Shown here piece by piece: positions 7,125 to 12,102 of a DNA stretch of 12,111 nt (the stretch's first letter is position 1; every line of letters begins with the position of its first letter). Below the pieces are notes generated by a model that was not told the DNA's origin, did not search any database, and worked only from the letters and a program-made list of their open reading frames with translations. A program made the position numbers and the translations under genes. The stretch spans positions 1-12,111 of the forward strand of contig JAUSGU010000067.1 in assembly GCA_030648825.1 (NCBI GenBank), read 5' to 3'. Source of the DNA: a bacterium. Its GTDB lineage: Bacteria; Patescibacteriota; Minisyncoccia; Phycocordibacterales; UBA6065.

Positions 7125-7391
7125 TTACTTTTTCAGTTCCAACTTTTTTGTCACAGCGCTATAGCGTTTCGGGTGCTTTTTGGCGAGATATTTCATGTGA
7201 GTCTGCCTGTCAGCAACCATGGCTAGGAGTCCCCTGCGGGAATGCCTGTCTTTGTCGTGTTTTTTCAAATGTTTGGCCAGCTCGTCAATTTTTGCCGTGA
7301 GCAGAGCGATCTGTACTTCCGGAGAACCAGTGTCCGTATCATGAACTGCGATGCCTTTTATAATTTTTGTTTTCTTTGTTGGTGAAAGCAT
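7125..7391 (-). CDS. rpsO: 30S ribosomal protein S15
   Basis: Primary 16S rRNA-binding protein of the small-subunit platform. From the ATG at 7391 the product is 88 aa, the usual S15 length, and begins MLSPTKKTKIIKGIAVHDTD. The conserved TGSPEVQIALLTAKI, HLKKHDKDRHSRRGLLAMVADR and KHPKRYSAVTKKL are all present, including the RNA-contacting DxHSRRGL. An upstream in-frame ATG at 7448 would add 19 residues, but these do not look like S15 and would overlap the promoter, so the shorter start is preferred. The promoter lies so close (-10 box ending 10 nt before the ATG) that the mRNA is nearly leaderless, leaving no room for the leader pseudoknot that S15 uses for feedback control in E. coli. pnp is not the neighbour. 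Confidence 0.97.
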   Translation of the reverse strand: MLSPTKKTKIIKGIAVHDTDTGSPEVQIALLTAKIDELAKHLKKHDKDRHSRRGLLAMVADRQTHMKYLAKKHPKRYSAVTKKLELKK

Positions 7392-7400
7392 AGTCCAATG

Positions 7401-7429
7401 AGGATAGCACATATCTTTTAAAATTGCAA
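7401..7429 (-). promoter_or_regulatory. rpsO promoter
   Basis: On the minus strand TTGCAA (7424-7429), 17-bp spacer, TATCCT (7401-7406). Predicted start near 7394, 3 nt before the ATG. Its -35 box is 3 bp away from the -35 box of the divergent plus-strand promoter. Confidence 0.5.
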
Positions 7430-7432
7430 GGA

Positions 7433-7461
7433 TTGACCTCTGCCACATATAGGTCTACTAT
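7433..7461 (+). promoter_or_regulatory. Promoter of the orphan 148-aa gene
   Basis: TTGACC (7433-7438), 17-bp spacer, TACTAT (7456-7461). Predicted transcription start about 7468, just before the Shine-Dalgarno. Confidence 0.65.
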
Positions 7462-7471
7462 GAAAACTTGG

Positions 7472-7481
7472 AAGGAGGTGA
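7472..7481 (+). promoter_or_regulatory. Full-length Shine-Dalgarno AAGGAGGTGA
   Basis: Complete complement to the 16S 3' end, 9 nt before the ATG at 7491. It is the only strong ribosome binding site in the window and confirms that start. Confidence 0.9.
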
Positions 7482-7490
7482 GACACCCAC

Positions 7491-7937
7491 ATGTCTTCAC
7501 TCTTACAGGATCAGATGGCCAGTAGGGTGAGTCAATCTATAATTCTCACCTCTATGGTTGAAAGACTCAAAATCATTGAAATGCTTGGGATAGTTCGGTG
7601 TTCCGTCAACTCGGCGGATGATTTGGATATTTGGACGGAAATAGATCCCAAACAAATCGGTAGTCTCCTCTTGGAGGCGTCACACAGATCCGGTTCGGTT
7701 GTTATCGCCCATACTAGAAGCGAAACACCGGTCAATGATATGGAGAGGTTCTTTCTCTGGCTCACGAGATTGATTGAAAATGTCGGCTTGTACGCCAAGC
7801 GTCTGTCGACATTTCATGATTTCTCGGAAAGTCGGGTGCATTTCGCGGTGAGAAAATCAAAGTTTTCCACCAGAGAAATGTTGCTCGTCGTGCTTCGGAA
7901 AGGAACGTTCCTGTCGTTCGCATTCTTTCCGCGCTGA
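7491..7937 (+). CDS. Orphan hypothetical protein, 148 aa, well-defined transcription unit
   Basis: No family recognised. The protein has no signal peptide or membrane helix. It begins MSSLLQDQMASRVSQSIILT and has an amphipathic N-terminal half (SMVERLKIIEMLGIVRC), a centre with SADDLDIWTEIDPKQIG, a helical middle (MERFFLWLTRLIENVGLYAKRL) and a basic C-terminal strand region ending LRKGTFLSFAFFPR. The gene has a promoter at 7433-7461, a full-length Shine-Dalgarno at 7472-7481 and a hairpin terminator at 7943-7971, so it is a monocistronic unit divergent from rpsO. These signals make the reading frame credible although the sequence cannot be named. It lies in the opposite direction to the neighbouring ribosomal gene and in the same direction as xth, which has its own -10 box. 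Confidence 0.85.
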   Translation: MSSLLQDQMASRVSQSIILTSMVERLKIIEMLGIVRCSVNSADDLDIWTEIDPKQIGSLLLEASHRSGSVVIAHTRSETPVNDMERFFLWLTRLIENVGLYAKRLSTFHDFSESRVHFAVRKSKFSTREMLLVVLRKGTFLSFAFFPR

Positions 7938-7942
7938 GAAAC

Positions 7943-7971
7943 AAAGGTCTGTTATGGAGCAGACCTTTTTT
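7943..7971 (+). terminator. Rho-independent terminator of the 148-aa gene
   Basis: AAAGGTCTG (7943-7951) pairs with CAGACCTTT (7960-7968) around an 8-nt loop, followed by a T-run to 7971. It lies 6 bp after the stop codon. Confidence 0.9.
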
Positions 7972-8071
7972 GTGTTTTCATTGGTCTTTTTCATATTGTT
8001 TCAACTCTATTTACATCTACATTATATTTTTTCATTAAAAATATACGTAGTCAATCATGTTCTTATTTTGC

Positions 8072-8077
8072 TATAGT
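8072..8077 (+). promoter_or_regulatory. -10 box of a leaderless xth transcript
   Basis: TATAGT ends 6 nt before the ATG at 8084, so the mRNA probably starts at the initiation codon. No clear -35. The stretch 7972-8071 is AT-rich with no other feature. Confidence 0.4.
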
Positions 8078-8083
8078 AAAATA

Positions 8084-8908
8084 ATGAAAATAATTTCTTG
8101 GAATGTGAATGGTATAAGGGCAAATATAAAAAAAGGCGGATTTGATTGGCTCATAAATCAGAACGCGGATATTTTTTGTTTACAAGAAACAAAAGCGCAT
8201 CCTGATCAATTGCCGAATGAGGTCATAACGCCATTTGGCTACAAATCATACTTTGATCATTCAAAATTACGCAAAGGCTACAGTGGTGTAGCTGTATATG
8301 TGAGGATTACTTTAAAACCGGAAAAAGTTGAATACGGCTTGGGTATAGAAGAATTAGATAAAGAAGGCCGACAAATAGCGATTTTTTTCAATAATAAAGA
8401 TGAAAATAGGGACAAAGACGGAAATAATGCCAAAAATTCTCATTTTTGCCTCGTAAATACGTATTTTCCCAATGGTGGAGGCGGACCAGAGCGTTTGGCC
8501 TACAAACTTCGATATTATGACGCTTTTCTTTCGTATATAGAAAAAATTCGCAAACAAGGTTACGCAATTATTTTCACAGGAGATATAAATACCGCACACA
8601 CAGAAATTGATTTGGCTAGACCAAAAGAAAATATAGACAACACGGGTTTCCTCCCTATTGAACGCGCGTGGATAGACAGAGTGATTGTCAAAAAATATGT
8701 GGATACATTTCGTTATCAAAATCCAAAAACAATTGGTGCATATACATATTGGGATATGAAAACTTTTGCTCGCGAGCGCAACGTCGGCTGGAGAATAGAT
8801 TATTTTTTTGTTAGTGATGATTTGACGGAAAAAGTAAAAAAGTCTGAAATATTTTTCAATGTTTTGGGATCTGATCATTGCCCTATTTTTCTGGATATCG
8901 CTCTATAG
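8084..8908 (+). CDS. xth: Exodeoxyribonuclease III (AP endonuclease, ExoIII/APE1 family)
   Basis: Cuts 5' of abasic sites and degrades 3' ends of duplex DNA in base-excision repair. From ATG 8084 it is 274 aa, the family norm; the nine codons upstream to the ATG at 8057 are excluded because MKIISWNVNGIRA is the family's standard start and a -10 box lies in between. Catalytic residues are all visible: N7 (SWNVNG), E35 (LQETK), Y127 (NTYFPN), D167 and N169 (GDINTAH), D239 (WRIDY), and D264-H265 (GSDHCP). There is a lysine/asparagine-rich loop at about 101-118 (NNKDENRDKDGNNAK) that is longer than usual. It ends DIAL with TAG at 8906. No terminator directly follows; the structured RNA region begins 100 bp downstream. 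Confidence 0.96.
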   Translation: MKIISWNVNGIRANIKKGGFDWLINQNADIFCLQETKAHPDQLPNEVITPFGYKSYFDHSKLRKGYSGVAVYVRITLKPEKVEYGLGIEELDKEGRQIAIFFNNKDENRDKDGNNAKNSHFCLVNTYFPNGGGGPERLAYKLRYYDAFLSYIEKIRKQGYAIIFTGDINTAHTEIDLARPKENIDNTGFLPIERAWIDRVIVKKYVDTFRYQNPKTIGAYTYWDMKTFARERNVGWRIDYFFVSDDLTEKVKKSEIFFNVLGSDHCPIFLDIAL

Positions 8909-8913
8909 AGCCC
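8900..8913. repeat. Direct repeat copy 1 (GCTCTATAGAGCCC)
   Basis: Matches the copy at 9407-9420 at 13 of 14 positions. It spans the xth stop codon and is itself palindromic (GCTCTATAGAGC). Together the copies bracket the non-coding region between xth and cca. Confidence 0.7.
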
Positions 8914-8933
8914 CATATTGAAGTGTTCTTTAT

Positions 8934-8984
8934 AAAGGACATAAATAAAAGTTATCCCCATACTATGTCCTTTACATGTCCTTT
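8934..8984. repeat. Three ATGTCCTTT-type sites before the structured RNA, possible operators
   Basis: AAAGGACAT (inverted) at 8934-8942 and ATGTCCTTT at 8965-8973 and 8976-8984. The two direct copies are 11 bp apart, one helical turn, and overlap the -35 box TTTACA (8971-8976), which would suit a repressor or activator. A TTATCCCCA at 8952-8960 (DnaA-box-like, two changes) lies between them. Confidence 0.6.
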
Positions 8985-8998
8985 TGAGTTGATACAAT
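8971..8998 (+). promoter_or_regulatory. Promoter of the structured non-coding RNA
   Basis: TTTACA (8971-8976), 16-bp spacer, TACAAT (8993-8998). Predicted start about 9005, exactly where the first hairpin of the RNA begins. Confidence 0.6.
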
Positions 8999-9004
8999 GT
9001 TTGT

Positions 9005-9281
9005 ACGGACTACGGAAGTTTTCTTCCGATGATGGTCCGGATGATCTTTACAAAGCAGGGTAATCACACAAGGTTTGGTCTTTTTGGATCGCCCTCCGCG
9101 ATCCCTCTCGAGCTTCGGCTCAACATTGTAAAGAAGTTTGCGGAGAACATAGGAAACGACCCATCAATAGACGTATTAATAATTTTTTATTCGCGTCTTC
9201 AATTGTTGGAAGACGCCCCATGTTCGCCTCAGACCTCTCTTTACGAACGGTCTGCGCAAATACTGCTCAGGCCGTTTTTTG
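9005..9281 (+). ncRNA. Candidate structured non-coding RNA, ~280 nt, family not recognised
   Basis: Flanked by a promoter and a hairpin terminator, it contains nested helices: CGGAC 9006-9010/GTCCG 9035-9039 enclosing CGGAAG 9013-9018/CTTCCG 9023-9028 with a UUUU loop; an 8-bp long-range helix CTTTACAA 9046-9053/TTGTAAAG 9126-9133; within it a 7-bp hairpin GGATCGC 9086-9092/GCGATCC 9098-9104 with a CCUCC loop and GAGC 9110-9113/GCTC 9118-9121 with a UUCG tetraloop; then an 8-bp hairpin 9193-9200/9209-9216 (GCGTCTTC/GAAGACGC). The CUCC of the loop (9094-9097) can pair with GGAG 9142-9145, a possible pseudoknot. No start codon with ribosome site is seen; a 94-codon ORF from 9029 has no protein-like features and cuts through the helices. 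I see neither the P4 core of RNase P RNA, the tRNA-like ends or tag of tmRNA, nor the GGAA loop of SRP RNA. It is the strongest candidate for an undescribed element here. Folds are hand-derived. Confidence 0.6.
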
Positions 9282-9286
9282 TTTTT
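9246..9286 (+). terminator. Rho-independent terminator of the structured RNA
   Basis: AACGGTCTG (9246-9254) pairs with CAGGCCGTT (9268-9276) over nine pairs, one of them a U-G, with T6 at 9275-9280 and a second T5 at 9282-9286. It points the same way as the RNA and no plus-strand gene precedes it except xth. Confidence 0.85.
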
Positions 9287-9298
9287 ATATATATTGAT

Positions 9299-9411
9299 AG
9301 AGCTGTAATATAGTTACTGGAAGATACGCTTGAGGCGCGACGGCGCCGAAACCGAGGACGTTTTCTAGCAAGAAAACGTCCGTTATCTGACAGTAACTAT
9401 ATTACGGCTCT
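9299..9411. repeat. 113-bp inverted-repeat element: 21-nt arms enclosing two hairpins
   Basis: The left arm 9299-9319 and right arm 9391-9411 are complementary over 21 positions, 20 Watson-Crick and one T-G. Inside are AGATA (near 9322) facing TATCT (near 9384-9388), a short GGCGC/GCGCC hairpin at about 9335-9348, and an 11-bp stem GGACGTTTTCT/AGAAAACGTCC (9356-9366/9371-9381) with an AGCA loop. As RNA it would be a closed three-way junction; as DNA it resembles a MITE or REPIN-type element with long terminal inverted repeats. TAGAG stands directly outside both ends (9298-9302 overlapping the arm, and 9413-9417). No T-run is next to it, so it is not a usual terminator. No second copy is in this window. 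Confidence 0.85.
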
Positions 9412-9420
9412 CTAGAGCCC
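9407..9420. repeat. Direct repeat copy 2 (GCTCTCTAGAGCCC)
   Basis: Near-identical to 8900-8913 (one difference) and overlapping the right arm of the inverted-repeat element and the last base of the cca stop codon. It can form its own small hairpin, GGCTC/GAGCC. Confidence 0.7.
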
Positions 9421-10913
9421 TATCTTACATGATGCTTACTCCGTATTTTTTCCAATTCTTCCTCTTCAGCCATCATTTTTTTCTCTTTTCCGATAGCACC
9501 GAGCTTTTTCAAATCAGTATCGGAAAGTTTTGAAAATTCTTTTGCTTTTTTCTCTAAATATTCAACAGTGTTCAGTTTTGGATCTTCCAAAACTTCTTCC
9601 AATAATGCATGCAAAATAAAACCAATTTTTGGTCCCGGTTCCGATTTTGTGACTTCTATAATTTTTCCGCCGTTTATTTTTAACATACCGACAGAGATAG
9701 GATCACGCAGAGCTTCTTCTACCATCGCTTTGTACTTGCGAAGTCTATAAGGATTCTCTTTTGGTCTGCCTGTGCCGATTCTGTCGCAAATACGTACATC
9801 CATGAGATTCCAGATCAGATCTCTGCCCACATTTGCCACCATCCTGCGTACAGCCGAAAGCGTAATTTGCTCTGTATCGGAGAAAAACATATGCCAACGC
9901 ACTAGTTTCACGACATTTTCAATGGTTTTTGCCGGAAAGGCCAGATTTTTGAGTATTTTTTCGGTCATTCTGGCACCTACCACTTCATGGCCGTAAAACG
10001 TGTATTGATTTGTTTCACGTGAAAACCTGCGAGTTTTTGGTTTGCCTATATCATGAAATAGAGCCGTTAAACGAATTTCCAGAGGATATTTTTTGTCCGC
10101 GGAGTGTTGGACCGTATGAAGTAAATGTTCCCAAACATTATATGCATGAGCTTGGTTTTGTTCTATACCGTAACCTTCTTCCAATTCTGGGGCTATAAAA
10201 GGTAAAATACCGATTTCACGGCTCAATATGAGAGCATTCATAGGTTTATCTGACATGAGAATACGAACGAATTCATCACGAATACGCTCTCGCGCAATAT
10301 GTGCCAATAGAGGAGCGTGTTTTTTCAGAGCTTCCAAAGTTTCCCTTTCAATAGCAAAGCCCAATTCTGCCGATATGCGAACCGCTCGCATAATACGCAG
10401 AGCGTCTTCTGAAAGTCGTTCATGAGCATCACCAACTGTCCTAATATAGCCATTTTTGAGGTCATTTTGGCCGTCAAAGAGATCTATAATGTTTCCCGTG
10501 AAACCTCCCTTCCCAGGCTCGAGCTTTAGCGCCAGAGCGTTTATAGTAAAATCACGACGTTTGAGATCATCCTCTATGTTTTTACTAAAGGACACCGAAT
10601 CAGGACGTCTCTTGTCGGAATATTCGGATTCCAATCTAAACGGTGTGACTTCCACAATTTTTAGCCGTTCGTCCGTGGTTTCATCATTTACGACACCGAC
10701 AGTTCCATATTTATTTTCATAAAATGTATGGGGAAACAACTTTATAATTTCTTCCGGCGTGGCATCTGTCGTTACATCCCAATCTCGCGGTTCCCTGCCG
10801 AGAAAAAGATCCCGAACGCAACCGCCGACGATAAAAGCCTGAAAACCGGCCTTTTCCAGGCCTTCCGTTACGCGTGAAACTTCGGGGGGTATGTTCCAGT
10901 CTTTGTTTTTCAT
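9420..10913 (-). CDS. cca: CCA-adding tRNA nucleotidyltransferase (class II, with HD domain)
   Basis: Adds or repairs the 3' CCA of tRNAs using CTP and ATP, without a template. At 497 aa it has the class II head with GGCVRD (30-35) and the metal-binding DWD (44-46), RRDFTINALAL (119-129), then SEDALRIMRAVR (168-179) for the neck. From about 255 there is an HD-type phosphohydrolase-like domain: H263 (WEHLLH), H287-D288 (ALFHDIGK), H309 (YGHE), which may give 2',3'-cyclic phosphatase or phosphodiesterase activity; poly(A) polymerase cannot be excluded from the head alone. The tail (KKMMAEEEELEKIRSKHHVR) is charged. The ATG at 10913 has no Shine-Dalgarno. The gene sits beside tRNA-Arg, which has no encoded CCA. 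Its 3' end is directly adjacent to the inverted-repeat element. Confidence 0.95.
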   Translation of the reverse strand: MKNKDWNIPPEVSRVTEGLEKAGFQAFIVGGCVRDLFLGREPRDWDVTTDATPEEIIKLFPHTFYENKYGTVGVVNDETTDERLKIVEVTPFRLESEYSDKRRPDSVSFSKNIEDDLKRRDFTINALALKLEPGKGGFTGNIIDLFDGQNDLKNGYIRTVGDAHERLSEDALRIMRAVRISAELGFAIERETLEALKKHAPLLAHIARERIRDEFVRILMSDKPMNALILSREIGILPFIAPELEEGYGIEQNQAHAYNVWEHLLHTVQHSADKKYPLEIRLTALFHDIGKPKTRRFSRETNQYTFYGHEVVGARMTEKILKNLAFPAKTIENVVKLVRWHMFFSDTEQITLSAVRRMVANVGRDLIWNLMDVRICDRIGTGRPKENPYRLRKYKAMVEEALRDPISVGMLKINGGKIIEVTKSEPGPKIGFILHALLEEVLEDPKLNTVEYLEKKAKEFSKLSDTDLKKLGAIGKEKKMMAEEEELEKIRSKHHVR

Positions 10914-10958
10914 GAGTTTCTCGTATGGTTTAATTTGACGTTCATTTTACTACATTTT

Positions 10959-10986
10959 TTGATTTTTGTGCGAAGTCGAGTATGAT
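10959..10986 (+). promoter_or_regulatory. tRNA-Arg promoter
   Basis: TTGATT (10959-10964), 16-bp spacer, TATGAT (10981-10986), predicted start about 10993, three nucleotides before the tRNA. Confidence 0.6.
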
Positions 10987-10995
10987 TGATCCATT

Positions 10996-11067
10996 GCTCC
11001 CGTGGTGAAACGGATATCATACCGGTCTTCGAAACCGTCGTTCCAAGTTCGATTCTTGGCGGGAGCA
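10996..11067 (+). tRNA. tRNA-Arg (anticodon TCG)
   Basis: Acceptor GCTCCCG/CGGGAGC, discriminator A73, D-arm GTGA..TCAT with one G-U, anticodon loop CTTCGAA, T-arm CCAAG-TTCGATT-CTTGG. It would read CGA (and by wobble other CGN codons). The first pair of the anticodon stem (27-43) is a C-T mismatch, the other four pairs are good. The 3' CCA is not encoded (A73 is followed by CAG), so it depends on the enzyme encoded just to the left. A T6 run at 11071-11076 may end the transcript. Confidence 0.95.
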
Positions 11068-11102
11068 CAGATTTTTTCTCATTGAGATTTATTATTAAAT
11101 GC

Positions 11103-11131
11103 TTTTCAGAACTGTACCCACGTAATATACT
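11103..11131 (+). promoter_or_regulatory. Promoter of the HTH gene, near-leaderless
   Basis: TTTTCA (11103-11108), 17-bp spacer, TATACT (11126-11131). Start predicted near 11138, only about 3 nt before the ATG. A second TATACT (11132-11137) abuts the first. Confidence 0.5.
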
Positions 11132-11140
11132 TATACTCAT

Positions 11141-11809
11141 ATGAGAAATGATAAAGAAATAGCTTTAAATTTAAGAAAAGAGGGTAAAAGTTATAAAAAT
11201 ATAGGCAAACTTCTGCATATTCCAAAGAGTACCCTATCCAATTGGTTTTCGAACCTCGAATGGTCTGATGTACTGAAGAAAAACCTTATAGAAAAGACAA
11301 AATCAACACACGTTGCTCATTTAAAGGATTTAACAAACATTAGAAATCAGAATCTGAGAGATTTATACGATCAAGCGAGAGAGGAAGCTGTCAAAGAGTT
11401 TCATGTTCTTAAGTCGAACCCATTGTTTATTGCCAGTTTAATGATTTATTGGGGTGAAGGTGATAAAAGAAGCAAATATAGATGTAGTGTTTCCAATTCT
11501 GAATCTGATATGCTACGATTGTTTCTGTTGTTCCTTGAGAGAATTTGTGGAGTAAAGAAATTTAGAATAAAGGCTTGGATATTGGCTTATCCGGAAACTG
11601 ATCAGGGTGAAGCACTTGAGTTTTGGTCGAAAAATATTGGACTTTCAAAAGATAATTTCACAAAAACAATTGTAATTTTGGGTAAACAAACAAACAAAAA
11701 ACTTCCACATGGGGTTTGTTATGTTACGGTCGGAAGTGCTTATTTAAAAATAAAAATTCTTTCGTGGATTAGGTTATTGAGTGGTGAAATTATAAAATTT
11801 TCGGAATAA
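11141..11809 (+). CDS. HTH-domain protein with possible LAGLIDADG-like C-terminal domain, 222 aa
   Basis: The N-terminus (about 3-36) is a helix-turn-helix: EIALNLRKEGKSYKNIGKLL then HIPKSTLSNWF, of the recombinase/transposase type. A helical linker (about 40-90) follows. Residues 94-215 have the pattern FIASLMIYWGEGDKRSK, CSVSNSESDMLRLFLLFLE, then a second half ending HGVCYVTVGSAYLKIKILSWI. A helix followed by WGEGDK and then SNSE..LLRLFL resembles the LAGLIDADG motif and its beta-strand in homing endonucleases, with Glu in place of Asp; this is inference from shape, not a clear match. Similar standalone proteins are common in CPR and Actinobacteria and lack a known function. Flanked by two tRNAs and ending 3 bp before tRNA-Gly. 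AT-rich and without Shine-Dalgarno. It could be a regulator or a mobile-element remnant. Confidence 0.8.
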   Translation: MRNDKEIALNLRKEGKSYKNIGKLLHIPKSTLSNWFSNLEWSDVLKKNLIEKTKSTHVAHLKDLTNIRNQNLRDLYDQAREEAVKEFHVLKSNPLFIASLMIYWGEGDKRSKYRCSVSNSESDMLRLFLLFLERICGVKKFRIKAWILAYPETDQGEALEFWSKNIGLSKDNFTKTIVILGKQTNKKLPHGVCYVTVGSAYLKIKILSWIRLLSGEIIKFSE

Positions 11810-11812
11810 AAT

Positions 11813-11886
11813 GCGGGTATAGTTTAGTGGTAAAACAGGTCGTTGCCAACGATCAGATGTGAGTCCGATTCTCACTACCCGCACCA
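11813..11886 (+). tRNA. tRNA-Gly (anticodon GCC)
   Basis: Acceptor GCGGGTA/TACCCGC, anticodon loop TTGCCAA giving GCC, anticodon stem GGTCG/CGATC, T-stem GTGAG/CTCAC, encoded 3' CCA (11884-11886) after discriminator A73. It reads GGC and GGU. Odd points: the T-loop is TCCGATT, with C at position 55 where U is nearly universal, and the discriminator is A instead of the bacterial U. The 5' end lies 3 bp after the HTH gene stop, so it may be processed from that transcript. Confidence 0.95.
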
Positions 11887-11933
11887 AATATATAAAATAT
11901 TTTTCTTCGATGTCTTTTATGTTTATGAAACAG

Positions 11934-12020
11934 TTATCCACTAGCCTTCATAGATTGTAATTCCAATAAATGACTTTAAATAAAGGTTTTCTGAAAAACT
12001 GTGGATAACATTGGGGATAG
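11934..12020. other. DnaA-box cluster: possible replication origin or dnaA control region
   Basis: TTATCCACT (11934-11942, one change from consensus), a perfect minus-strand box TGTGGATAA (12000-12008), and TGGGGATAG (12012-12020, two changes) with the A+T-rich stretch 11956-11996 between. The region from the tRNA end (11887) to the window end has no gene. Confidence 0.5.
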
Positions 12021-12096
12021 TGTTTAAAAGACAAGATGTGTTTTTTACTCCTAGGCCGTGTCTTTTGTCCTTTTTGTCGCTCAATGAGGCTATTTA

Positions 12097-12102
12097 TTGA
12101 CA
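12097..12102 (+). promoter_or_regulatory. Consensus -35 hexamer at the window edge
   Basis: TTGACA only 9 bases before the end; its -10 would lie outside. It suggests a gene starting just to the right. The 12021-12096 stretch has TGTCTTTTGTCCTTTTTGTC at 12059-12078, similar to the ATGTCCTTT sites near 8965-8984. Confidence 0.4.

Noticed and set aside
7392..7448. Longer start for rpsO
   Set aside because: The extra 19 residues do not match S15, which starts at ML(S/T), and would lie in the divergent promoter region.
8057..8083. Longer start for exonuclease III
   Set aside because: The family begins MKIISWNVNG; the extra codons contain the -10 box.
9035..9065. SRP RNA-like words GGTCCGGA and AGCAGGGTAA
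   Set aside because: The spacing (12 nt instead of about 4) and the pairing of GTCCG with an upstream CGGAC do not give the SRP GGAA apical loop.
9140..9165. RNase P CR-I-like AGGAAACGACC
   Set aside because: The partner P4 strand (ACAGAA...GGCUUA) and the rest of the RNase P core are missing on both strands.
9029..9313. Open reading frame of 94 codons in the xth-cca gap
   Set aside because: No ribosome site, no recognised motif, and it runs through hairpins, the terminator and into the inverted-repeat arm.
9320..9391. Hammerhead ribozyme in the three-way junction
   Set aside because: Only GAAA after stem II fits; the essential CUGAUGA is TACGCTTGA here, lacking the key G5 and A6.
10910..11140. 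Minus-strand ORF of 76 codons across tRNA-Arg
   Set aside because: It is antisense to a clear tRNA and has no family features.
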